From VXNE01 sp965248075 (lineage in GTDB: Bacteria > Pseudomonadota > Gammaproteobacteria > Pseudomonadales > Azotimanducaceae): a stretch of 64,000 nt of DNA. The translations under genes and the position numbers were made by a program. The stretch spans positions 434,001 to 498,000 of the forward strand of contig CBDFIL010000002.1 in the NCBI GenBank assembly GCA_965248075.1, read 5' to 3'. Positions 17,037 through 23,914 of this stretch are shown here, piece after piece. Below the pieces are notes generated by a model, which saw nothing but the letters and a program-made list of their open reading frames with translations, did not search any database and was not told the DNA's origin. The number at the start of each line of letters is the position of its first letter. Positions within the stretch are counted from its first letter, which is position 1.

Positions 17037-17732
17037 CAACCGTTCCCGCTGCAGGCTGAGGTAGACCGCCGCCGCGAGCCCGCCGGCGCCGAACACCATG
17101 CACATCACGACGATCTGGTAGCGCGCCGCGATCAGCGGATCGACGCCGGCCAGGATTTGCCCGGTCATCATGCCCGGCAACGCCACCAGACCGACCGCGA
17201 GCAGGCTGTTGATCTGCGGGATGAGTGCCGCGTCGAACGCCGCGCGGCGTGCCGCGATCCGCTCCACGCCGTGCCCGAGTTCGGCCTCGAAACGCTCCGC
17301 CGTCAGGCTGACCGTGTTCATTGAGTTGGCGAAGATCATGCCCGCGATGGGCACCATGAGGGTCGGCTCGAACCAGCGTTCGACATCCAGGACGAGTTGG
17401 GTGACCAGCACGAAGACGGCGAGACCCGTCGATCCGAGCGCCGCAAGCACGACCGTGTACAGGCGCACGTTCGAGACGCGCAACGGGCGCATCGCGATCC
17501 ACGCGGAGACGAAGACCATCACACAGAGCACCGCCACGATCACCCACGGATTGTCGGCTTCGAAGACGTACGTCAGCACGTAGCCGATCAGAAACAGCTG
17601 CACGAGCATCCGCGCGTTCGCGTACAGGCCCTTGCCGGCGCCGACCCCCCAGCGGTGCATGATCGCGATCACCGCGACGACGGGGACGAACGCGAGTGCG
17701 AGGTGGGCGATCGGAATGAGCTGCAGGTCCAT
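17028..17732 (-). CDS. fetB: FetB-like ABC transporter permease (UPF0014)
   Basis: A 234-residue integral membrane protein with about seven hydrophobic helices and the family words PVVAVIAIMHRWG, RMLVQLFLIGYVL, GMIFANSMNTVSLTAERF, ALIPQINSLLAVGLVALPGMMTGQ and GVDPLIAARYQIV. E. coli FetB works with the ATPase FetA in iron export under oxidative stress. No FetA ATPase gene is next to it, so it is an orphan here. Start ATG 17732 gives the normal N terminus (MDLQLIPIAHLAL). The 3' end runs into a REP unit; the last residues LQRERLAA are still family-like. Confidence 0.85.
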   Translation of the reverse strand: MDLQLIPIAHLALAFVPVVAVIAIMHRWGVGAGKGLYANARMLVQLFLIGYVLTYVFEADNPWVIVAVLCVMVFVSAWIAMRPLRVSNVRLYTVVLAALGSTGLAVFVLVTQLVLDVERWFEPTLMVPIAGMIFANSMNTVSLTAERFEAELGHGVERIAARRAAFDAALIPQINSLLAVGLVALPGMMTGQILAGVDPLIAARYQIVVMCMVFGAGGLAAAVYLSLQRERLAA

Positions 17733-17857
17733 GGGTGGGCCACCGGGTCGGAAGTGCCCGGCGATGGTAGCGCGTCGGCGGGGATGTCCTTCGCGCTGCC
17801 GGGATCGCGCGCCCTCGCGCATGCTTCGCCGCTGCCGGCCCGACACGAGGATGCCCG

Positions 17858-18876
17858 ATGCACGATCTCTGCCGACGCACTGCCGTCGAGTTCGCCGGCC
17901 TGATCCGCTCCGGCGAGGTGTCTTCCCGCGAGGTGGTCGAGGCGCATCTCGCGCGCATCGACGAGGTCAACGGCATCGTCAATGCCGTGGTCAATCGCAT
18001 CGACGACACCGCGCTCGCGGCCACCGATGCCGCGGACGCGGACGCGGGTGCCACGGGACGCACCGACCGGTCCCCTGCATGGCGTCCCCTTCACCATCAA
18101 GGAGAACCTCGACTGCGTCGGCTCGCCCACGACCGTCGGCGTCCCGCTCCTGGCCAACGCGCTGCCGTCGATGGACTCGCCCGTGGTCGAGCGCATGAAG
18201 GCGGCCGGCGCGGTGCCCCTGGCACGCACGAACCTCCCCGAGATGGGTTCTGGTATTGGGAGATCGCATAGCAGACGTACCCGGCTGCAGCCTGCCGGCC
18301 GCGACCGTGGCGGAAATCGAGCGCGCGGGTCGGATCCTCGCAGACCACGGATGGGCGGTGGAGCGCGCGCAGCCGCCGGAACTGGAACTCGTGCACGAGG
18401 TGTGGGGCCGGCTGCTGGCGGTCGACATCGTCGGCCGCAAGGAGGAACTGCAGGCTGCCGTCCGGCCGCGCCTGTACGATCAGCTCATGGAGGTCTGCAG
18501 CCTGTTCGTGGCGTCGCCGATGTCGAGTACGGAGCTGCATACCACGCGTGGCCGGCTGCGTCGGCTGTGGTCCGCGTTCCTCAGCGACTACGCGGTGGCC
18601 ATCGGTCCCACCTGGACCTGCCTGCCCTGGCCCATCGATACGGATCTGGAACCGGTAAGCGGCGCGCGGATGGTGTCGGACACGTTGCGCTTCATCACCC
18701 CGGGCAACGTGCTCGGCATTCCGGGGGTAGCGCTGCCGACAGGGGTGGCCGACGGGCTCGCCACGGGCATCCAGATCTACGGGGAGCTCTTTCGGGAGGA
18801 TCTCTGCTTCCTGGCTGCGGAGATCATCGAACGGGACAGCGAGATGCCGACGCCCATCGACCCGGTGGCCATGTAG
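17858..18876 (+). pseudogene. Amidase paralogue 4, frameshifted and internally deleted
   Basis: Starts MHDLCRRTAVEFAGLIRSG, then changes frame near 18060 before TGPLHGVPFTIKENLDCVG. After RTNLPEMGSG (about 18255) roughly 140-150 codons are missing, including both catalytic serines. It resumes as DVPGCSLPAATVAEIERAG and runs in frame to PTPIDPVAM and TAG at 18876. This copy is more diverged from copies 1-3, and it lies beyond the MNT/HEPN unit and fetB, so the array was once longer or was rearranged by insertions. Confidence 0.85.
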
Positions 18877-18984
18877 GGGCGGGGCTTGTCCCCGCCCGTC
18901 CTGGGGCCGCGCACGATTTCAAGACGGGACGACCCCTGCGGTCGCCCGCGTCAGGCGTGGTGGGTGATTCAGGACGGGACGTTG
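18877..18984. repeat. REP units after amidase copy 4
   Basis: GGGGCGGGGCTTGTCCCCGCCC forms one hairpin; after GCGCACGATTTCAAGACGGG a second imperfect unit with CGACCCCTGCGGTCG follows. They belong to the same dispersed family with altered arm sequences, the arms covarying (GGGCGGGG/CCCCGCCC here against GACGGG/CCCGTC elsewhere). Confidence 0.75.
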
Positions 18985-19128
18985 TAGCGTCCCATAGCCG
19001 GTCCGGCACTTGCTCGCGAGCTCGCTACGCGCCGGCGCGCCTCCGGCCCAGCCACGCCGTCCTTGCATGGAAGTTGCACCGGCGGTCACTTCGTTCCCTT
19101 GGCGCGACTTCCATGCAAGGGGCGACCC
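18985..19128. repeat. Family C repeat
   Basis: About 135 bp beginning CCCATAGCCGGTCCGGCAC and ending in a hairpin with 14-base arms CCTTGCATGGAAGT and ACTTCCATGCAAGG around TTCGTTCCCTTGGCGCG. A near-identical copy is at 61096-61231 in the same orientation. Interrupted or worn copies in the opposite orientation are at 46353-46620 and 35640-35815. Confidence 0.85.
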
Positions 19129-19192
19129 TTGCGGTCGCCCGCCCGGGCTTGGCGGGTGACTCCGGACGGGACGGGACAAGCCCGTCCCCTAC
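19129..19192. repeat. REP unit downstream of the family C repeat
   Basis: GGTCGCCCGCCCGGGC and then GACGGGACAAGCCCGTC followed by CCCTACGATCGCCC. The unit abuts the family C repeat without a gap, suggesting the two families share insertion sites or move together. Confidence 0.8.
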
Positions 19193-19315
19193 GATCGCCC
19201 GCGCTTCCTGGCGGCGCAGATCATCCGCTGCCCTGGCAGCCCTGATCGTCGCCGGCCACGACCGCAGCAGAGGTGGGTGTCGGCTATACTGGCGCCTCCT
19301 TCAGGGTTCTCCCCG

Positions 19316-19891
19316 ATGCCGGTCAATCTCCCCAACATCGTGACGGCTTCGCGCATCGCGCTGATCCCGGTGGTCGCGCTGATCTACGTGTGGACGGAGA
19401 CGCTGTACTGGCTCGCCGCGACGCTCTTCGCGGTGGCGGCGGTGACCGACTGGCTGGACGGGTTCCTCGCCCGGCGCCTGGGCCAGACTACGCCGTTCGG
19501 TGCCTTCCTCGACCCGGTCGCCGACAAGCTCATCGTGGTCACCGCGCTGGTCGTGCTCATCGGCAGCCACGCGAGCCTCTGGCTCACCATTCCGGGCGTC
19601 ATCGTCATCGGCCGCGAGATCGTCGTCTCGGCGCTGCGCGAGTGGATGGCGGAGATGAACCGGCGCGGCCTCGTGGCGGTGTCCTGGACCGGCAAGGTCA
19701 AGACGCTGCTGCAGATGATCGCCATCGTCGTGCTGCTCGCGAACCCGCCGGAACCCGGGCGGCCCTGGGTGATCGTGGGCTACGTCCTGTGCTACGCCGC
19801 GGCGTGTATGACGCTGTGGTCGATGGTGATTTACCTGCGCCTGGCGTGGCCGACGCTCAGCGAGGCGTTCCCCCGCAAGGCGCAGACGTAG
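19316..19891 (+). CDS. pgsA: CDP-diacylglycerol--glycerol-3-phosphate 3-phosphatidyltransferase
   Basis: Makes phosphatidylglycerol-phosphate at the inner membrane, the committed step to acidic phospholipids. The CDP-alcohol phosphatase motif D-G-x2-A-R-x8-G-x3-D-x3-D is complete in DGFLARRLGQTTPFGAFLDP followed by VADK. Four to five membrane helices follow the N-terminal NLPNIVTASRIALIP. Start ATG 19316 is chosen because MPVNLPNI is the usual N terminus. In relatives this gene directly follows uvrC. The downstream tRNA-Cys is in its conserved place. Confidence 0.95.
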   Translation: MPVNLPNIVTASRIALIPVVALIYVWTETLYWLAATLFAVAAVTDWLDGFLARRLGQTTPFGAFLDPVADKLIVVTALVVLIGSHASLWLTIPGVIVIGREIVVSALREWMAEMNRRGLVAVSWTGKVKTLLQMIAIVVLLANPPEPGRPWVIVGYVLCYAAACMTLWSMVIYLRLAWPTLSEAFPRKAQT

Positions 19892-19958
19892 CGCGACCTT
19901 ACGGTCGCGTTGGAAGTTTCGCTGGCGCGAAACTTCTACGGCGCAAGCTCCTGGCACG
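19891..19958. repeat. Family D repeat, single unit
   Basis: GCGACCTTACGGTCGCG, then TTTCGCTGGCGCGAAACTTC and GGCGCAAGCTCCTGGC. The same elements in reverse orientation make the three-unit array at 38590-38791. Both hairpins (CGACC/GGTCG and GTTTCGC/GCGAAAC) are conserved between sites. Confidence 0.8.
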
Positions 19959-20020
19959 GACCCTTCGGATCGCCGGAGCCGCGCCCTTGGTGGTAGCATG
20001 CGCGCCCCGCGCGTCGCCTG

Positions 20021-20094
20021 GGCTGGATGGCAGAGGGGTCATGCAGCGGACTGCAAATCCGTGTACGCCGGTTCGATTCCGGCTCCAGCCTCCA
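20021..20094 (+). tRNA. tRNA-Cys (GCA)
   Basis: A 74-base cloverleaf: acceptor GGCTGGA pairs with TCCAGCC, anticodon arm CGGACTGCAAATCCG with anticodon GCA, T arm CCGGTTCGATTCCGG and an encoded CCA end (20092-20094). Position after pgsA matches the tRNA cluster that follows pgsA in many gammaproteobacteria; neighbouring tRNA-Gly and tRNA-Leu are not seen. Confidence 0.96.
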
Positions 20095-20142
20095 ACCTGA
20101 TCCCTTACGTCCCTTCTCGCGGCCCAGGCCTAGCCCGCCTAG

Positions 20143-20381
20143 CCCGCATTTCTCACCAGGCCGCTTGTCGGCGTCAAAAAGCTCATGGGTTTCAGGAAGT
20201 TGACCGCGATGCCGACGATCGTGCCGAGTACGGACTGCGCTGGCCGCGCCCTCGCGGGTCCTTTGGTCCCGTACGCGCACGTGCTTCCTCAACGGTAGTC
20301 CCCGCTATGCTCTCGGTCGCGAGCACGCGCACAGGACCAAAATCCTCCGCGATCATCACGGCCCCTGGTGAGAAATGCGGG
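20143..20381. mobile_element. Miniature transposon (MITE), type A copy 1
   Basis: A 239-bp non-coding element with inverted ends CCCGCATTTCTCACCAGG and CCTGGTGAGAAATGCGGG and a 4-base flanking duplication CTAG (20139-20142, 20382-20385). The interior contains TCAAAAAGCTCATGGGTTTC and AGGACCAAAATCCTCCGCGA, shared with copy 2 at 27953-28224. Extra CTAG words 9 bases apart lie outside both ends. The element sits between tRNA-Cys and the 3' end of the PfkB gene. No parental transposase is in the window; the 4-base duplication would be compatible with IS1380-like elements, unverified. Confidence 0.8.
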
Positions 20382-20390
20382 CTAGCCAGG

Positions 20391-21329
20391 CTAGCCGCGG
20401 TCCCGTCGTGCCAGCATCGTCCGCACGTCCCGCGGCGACCCGGCGAACGCACCGAAGTCACCGAGCGTTAGCGCAGCCGTCGCGGCGGCGAACGCCCCGG
20501 CGTCGGGCACGTCGTCGCCGGCGAGCCGTCGCTGGAGATAGGCTGCAAAGAACGTGTCCCCACAGCCGGTCGCATCGACGGGTTCCGCCACGGGAAACGC
20601 TGCGATGGGATGCAGCCGCCCGCCAGCCCACACGACCGAGCCCCGCCCCGCGAAACTCACGATCGCCTCGCGCGGCGCGCACCCGAGTTGCCCGGCGAGC
20701 TGCGACGCGGCGCGCGCCGGGTCCGTCTCGCCCGTGAGCAGGGCGGCTTCGTCATCGTCCACCTTGAGAAAGCCGACGGTGGCGAGCCCCGCGTCTCGCT
20801 CCGGCCAGGGGGCGGAAGCGATGCCGTTCCGCGTCGCGCGTCGCACCATGCCCTGTGCGTCGAGACACACCGTCCCGCGCTCGGCCGCAGCGCGCAGGAA
20901 CGCGACGGGCATGTCCTGGACCGTCAAGGGCCCGAGCATAAGCAGCCGCCCCTGCACGTCGGCGAGATCCGGGACGTCGAACGGATCCGCGACCGCATCC
21001 ACGGTCTGCCGTCGGCGCGAAAGATTTGCGTCGAGGTAGGCATTCTCGAACGTTGTAGTGGCGCGGGACGGCCGCCAGGCGACATCGACTCCCTCGGCTT
21101 CGAGTTCCCGCAGGAGGTCCCCCCGGTCGGCCGCGGCCGTCTTCGTGACGACCGCCGGCGCGCAGCCGAGTCGGCGCAGGGCGAGGGCGGCGTAGTAGGC
21201 GGGTCCGCCGGGCTGCTGACGCACGCGGTCCCCGATCCGTATGCGATCCCGCGTGACGTGGCCGATGGCCCAGACGGCGCGCGTACCGTCCTGGCCGCTC
21301 AGTCGGGACCGTTCGTCCGGGCTCGCCAT
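20391..21329 (-). CDS. PfkB-family carbohydrate kinase
   Basis: A 312-residue sugar or nucleoside kinase of the ribokinase superfamily. N-terminal GHVTRDRI and GGPAYYAALALRRLG form the substrate lid region, and the C-terminal DATGCGDTFFAAYLQ holds the catalytic aspartate; the usual GAGD reads GCGD here. KVDDDEAALLTG is the conserved mid-domain word. Substrate unknown. The start is set at ATG 21329; an upstream TTG at 21377 would overlap the preceding oxidoreductase stop. It is the second gene of a minus-strand pair with that oxidoreductase. Confidence 0.85.
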   Translation of the reverse strand: MASPDERSRLSGQDGTRAVWAIGHVTRDRIRIGDRVRQQPGGPAYYAALALRRLGCAPAVVTKTAAADRGDLLRELEAEGVDVAWRPSRATTTFENAYLDANLSRRRQTVDAVADPFDVPDLADVQGRLLMLGPLTVQDMPVAFLRAAAERGTVCLDAQGMVRRATRNGIASAPWPERDAGLATVGFLKVDDDEAALLTGETDPARAASQLAGQLGCAPREAIVSFAGRGSVVWAGGRLHPIAAFPVAEPVDATGCGDTFFAAYLQRRLAGDDVPDAGAFAAATAALTLGDFGAFAGSPRDVRTMLARRDRG

Positions 21330-21369
21330 GTCGGCGTCACCGCCGCGTTGCCCGTCTGGCGGCAACCGC

Positions 21370-22287
21370 TCAGCCAAGCAGGCGCTCGAGCAGCCCGTGC
21401 GTACGCGCGAACGAGCCGCGGCTGTCGTCGCCGGCCGGGTAGACGCTTGCGATCACCTCGGTCGCCCCGGCGTCGAAGAACGCCTGCAGCTGCTCCGTCA
21501 CCTCGTCCTCGTTGCCGGTCACCGCGATCTCGCCCGCCTCGCCGAGACCCTCGGCATCGAGCTGGCGGCGGTAGTTCGGCAGCATGCCGTACCCCTTGAA
21601 GATGCCGACCGCGCGCGCCGTGGCCTGGGCGCGATCGTCATGGACACACACCGGCAGGCCGACGACGATGCGCGGCTCCGGGCGGCCCGCCGCCGCGGCG
21701 GCCGCGCGAATCCGGGGGGACGTCGACCCGGTGATCGTCTCGCGCCCGACCATCCAGGTCACCGTGCCGTCGGCGACTTCGCCGGCGGTCTTCAGCATCA
21801 GCGGCGCCAGGGCGGACACGAGGATGGGGAAGGGCGCCGCCTCCGGGCACGCGAAGCCGGTCTTGACCCGGTACATCTCGCCCTCGAAGTCGACGCGGCC
21901 TTCTTCCGCCAGCGCCCGCAGCACCGTCACGTACTCCCGCACGTGCCGCGCCGGACGCGCGTACTCGAGGCCGAGCGCCTCGATTCCCGGCGCATGGGAG
22001 GGCCCGATGCCGAGCACGAGGCGTCCCCCGGCCAGCGCGTTGGCCGTGGCGGCCTGCTGGGCGAGCGCGCTCGGATGTCGCGGGTAGGTCGGCACGACCG
22101 CGGTTCCGAGCTCGATACGGCTCGTGCGCTGGCCCGCCAGCGCGAGCATGGTGAGCGCGTCGAAGGTTCCGACCTGCGGCGTCCAGTAGCTCGCGAACCC
22201 GGCGTCCTCGAAGCGCACGATTTCGTCGATGAGACTGGTGAGCGGCGCACCGCGCCGGACGTTGCCTCCGTAGATGCCAATTTTCAT
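21370..22287 (-). CDS. LLM-class F420-type flavin-dependent oxidoreductase
   Basis: A 305-residue TIM-barrel protein of the luciferase-like superfamily. Visible words are GFASYWTPQVGTFDALTMLA, RIELGTAVVPTYPRHP, GGRLVLGIGPSHAP and FPILVSALAPLMLKTAGEVADG, which resemble the F420-linked LLM subfamily. Whether the cofactor is F420 or FMN cannot be told from sequence here, and no F420 synthesis gene is near. ATG 22287 is preceded by GGAGGATTA at good spacing. It heads the minus-strand pair with the PfkB kinase. Confidence 0.82.
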   Translation of the reverse strand: MKIGIYGGNVRRGAPLTSLIDEIVRFEDAGFASYWTPQVGTFDALTMLALAGQRTSRIELGTAVVPTYPRHPSALAQQAATANALAGGRLVLGIGPSHAPGIEALGLEYARPARHVREYVTVLRALAEEGRVDFEGEMYRVKTGFACPEAAPFPILVSALAPLMLKTAGEVADGTVTWMVGRETITGSTSPRIRAAAAAAGRPEPRIVVGLPVCVHDDRAQATARAVGIFKGYGMLPNYRRQLDAEGLGEAGEIAVTGNEDEVTEQLQAFFDAGATEVIASVYPAGDDSRGSFARTHGLLERLLG

Positions 22288-22380
22288 GCGTAATCCTCCG
22301 TGTGGCCCCACAAGAGCATATATCCGGCATCCGCTAGTGATCCAGCAGCGTGGGCGTTGCCCCAAGTCGCACGACCGGGT

Positions 22381-22397
22381 ATAACGCCCTCCGTTAT
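22381..22397 (+). promoter_or_regulatory. Candidate higBA operator/promoter palindrome
   Basis: ATAACGCCCTCCGTTAT is a 6-base perfect inverted repeat with a 5-base centre, 26 bases before higB. The first arm with its preceding T gives TATAAC, a plausible -10 box, so repressor binding would cover the promoter as in known autoregulated higBA operons. Confidence 0.45.
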
Positions 22398-22423
22398 GGT
22401 GTGCTTGGGCGCGTCGCGGCGAG

Positions 22424-22705
22424 GTGATAGAGAGCTTTCGAAACGCCGAGACTGTCGCGGTCTGGAGGGGCGAATATTCGCGAAGGCTCCCCAGCGACAT
22501 ACAACGCGTCGCTCGCCGGAAGCTCCGGATGCTGAACAACGCCCAATCGCTTCGCGACCTGCGATCGCCTCCGGCCAATCGGCTGGAAGTGCTGAGAGGC
22601 GACCGGGCCGGTCAGCACAGCATCCGCATCAATGACCAATGGCGCCTCTGCTTCGTTTGGGACAACGGAAATGCGCTGAACGTTGAAATTGTGGACTACC
22701 ATTGA
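22424..22705 (+). CDS. higB: HigB/RelE-family mRNA interferase toxin
   Basis: A 93-residue toxin: MIESFRNAETVAVWRG at the N terminus, SRRLPSDIQRVARRKL, LNNAQSLRDLRSPPANRLE, and the C-terminal HSIRINDQWRLCFVWDNGN which carries the conserved arginine pattern of HigB. Acts on mRNA at the ribosome. Start GTG 22424. Toxin-first order, antitoxin following after 11 bases, is the hallmark of higBA. Confidence 0.9.
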   Translation: MIESFRNAETVAVWRGEYSRRLPSDIQRVARRKLRMLNNAQSLRDLRSPPANRLEVLRGDRAGQHSIRINDQWRLCFVWDNGNALNVEIVDYH

Positions 22706-22716
22706 GGAGGCCGCCG

Positions 22717-23010
22717 ATGAAACCGCTGCCGAACGTCCACCCGGGGGAGGTCCTGCTCGAGGAATTCCTCAAGCCCTTTGGGATCAGCCAGAACCGGGCA
22801 GCACGGGACATGTGCGTCCCGCCAAGACGCATCAACGAGATCGTCCACGGGAAGCGGGGTGTGAGCGCGGATACGGCGCTGCGGCTGGCTCGTTACTTCG
22901 AAACGTCCGAGCGCTTCTGGATGGGCCTGCAGGCGGATTACGACCTCGAAGAAGCACGGCGGGCACTTGGCGGTCGTCTCGATTCGGAAGTCGAGTCATG
23001 GGCCGGTTAG
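22717..23010 (+). CDS. higA: HigA antitoxin, XRE-type
   Basis: A 97-residue helix-turn-helix protein with the family start NVHPGEVLLEEFLKPFGISQ, HTH words NRAARDMCVPPRRINEIVHG and the C-terminal WMGLQADYDLEEARR. It neutralises HigB and represses the operon. GAGGAGG lies nine bases before ATG 22717, a much stronger site than that of higB, in line with antitoxin excess. Confidence 0.92.
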   Translation: MKPLPNVHPGEVLLEEFLKPFGISQNRAARDMCVPPRRINEIVHGKRGVSADTALRLARYFETSERFWMGLQADYDLEEARRALGGRLDSEVESWAG

Positions 23011-23093
23011 GCGCTCGATGACCGCGTCCGGCTCGCTCATCGAGCGCAGCGGCGCCGTGACGCCCCCCGGCCAGGGCGTTACCGGGTTCCGGC

Positions 23094-23486
23094 TCAACCG
23101 GATAGCTCGGGGAAATACGTCTGGAAGAAGCCTCGGTCGCGGGTTAGAAACGTCTCGGCAATCGAGAGGGCATGCGCTCCGATCAGGAAGTCCGGAAGGA
23201 TGCGTGTCCGCGACCCTCCTGCGGCGCGGTAACGCTTCCATCGAAGGCCCGCCTCGTAGGCCACGCCGCTGTCGATAGGCGAGCACGACGCGTTGATCGT
23301 GGTCAGAGCTCGGTCCAATGCGTTTCGGTCGCGGAACGCCGCAGCCAGTTCCGCATAGACGATGTCACAGATGACGATGGCACCCGCGTCGTACGCGAGC
23401 CGCAGGCGCTCCCTGGACTCTTCCCCGTACCGATCGTCGGGCAGGAATACGTCCAACAGAACGCTGGTGTCGACCGCCGTGATCAC
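23094..23486 (-). CDS. vapC: VapC PIN-domain RNase toxin
   Basis: A 130-residue PIN-domain protein with the four acidic residues in place: D6 (AVDTSVLLD), E46 (IVYAELAAAF), D99 (LPDFLIGAHA) and D117 (LTRDRGFF). Expected to cleave tRNA or rRNA when released from VapB. GTG 23486 overlaps the vapB stop by four bases (GTGA), so translation is coupled. Intact. Confidence 0.92.
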   Translation of the reverse strand: MITAVDTSVLLDVFLPDDRYGEESRERLRLAYDAGAIVICDIVYAELAAAFRDRNALDRALTTINASCSPIDSGVAYEAGLRWKRYRAAGGSRTRILPDFLIGAHALSIAETFLTRDRGFFQTYFPELSG

Positions 23487-23698
23487 CGTCCTCGGATGTC
23501 CTCCAGATAGTCGTCCGTGCTCCCTCCGCGACCCAACGTCCCGTACACGCTTTCGACAGGGTGCTGGGCCGCCGTCCGCTTGCGGATGAGCAGACCATCG
23601 GGGACGGCGGTAATCTCCACCTCCACGTTATGATTCATGCCGATTCGGTCCCGGAGGGACTTGGGAATCGTAATCTGGCCGCGCTCGGAAATCCGCAT
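23483..23698 (-). CDS. vapB: VapB antitoxin, AbrB/MazE-type
   Basis: A 71-residue protein starting MRISERGQITIPKSLRDRIG, the swapped-hairpin AbrB DNA-binding motif, followed by an acidic tail (TDDYLEDIRGR) that would wrap the toxin. Short, and coupled to vapC. Start ATG 23698; longer upstream frames run into REP and IS sequence and are not credible. Confidence 0.9.
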   Translation of the reverse strand: MRISERGQITIPKSLRDRIGMNHNVEVEITAVPDGLLIRKRTAAQHPVESVYGTLGRGGSTDDYLEDIRGR

Positions 23699-23707
23699 GC
23701 TGTCACC

Positions 23708-23738
23708 GGTATGAATTGCAGATTCGAGAAAACATACC
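23708..23738 (-). promoter_or_regulatory. Candidate vapBC operator
   Basis: An inverted repeat GGTATG (23708-23713) / CATACC (23733-23738) with a 19-base centre lies 10 bases upstream of vapB in an AT-rich stretch, where AbrB-type antitoxins bind to autoregulate. Confidence 0.35.
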
Positions 23739-23819
23739 CGGATCCGCGAACGTCCACAAGGCGCGCGGGGTACTCCTGGGGAACAAATGCGCGGTGGTCG
23801 CCCGCGCCGCGGATGGCGG

Positions 23820-23914
23820 TTGATTCGGCACGGGACGTCGCAGGGGCGACGCTTGTCGTCGCCCGGGGTGAGGTTGTGCAGGTCCTCAGGCACGGGACGG
23901 GACAAGCCCGTCCC
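23820..23914. repeat. REP units upstream of IS110 copy 2
   Basis: GGGGCGACGCTTGTCGTCGCCC and, adjoining the IS, CACGGGACGGGACAAGCCCG then TCCC. The left end of IS110 copy 2 begins directly after this half-REP, as for copy 1. Confidence 0.85.

Noticed and set aside
20143..20381. Open frames across the miniature element (LARISHQAACRRQKAHGF)
   Set aside because: Same frames appear in both copies because of shared non-coding sequence; no start signal or family.
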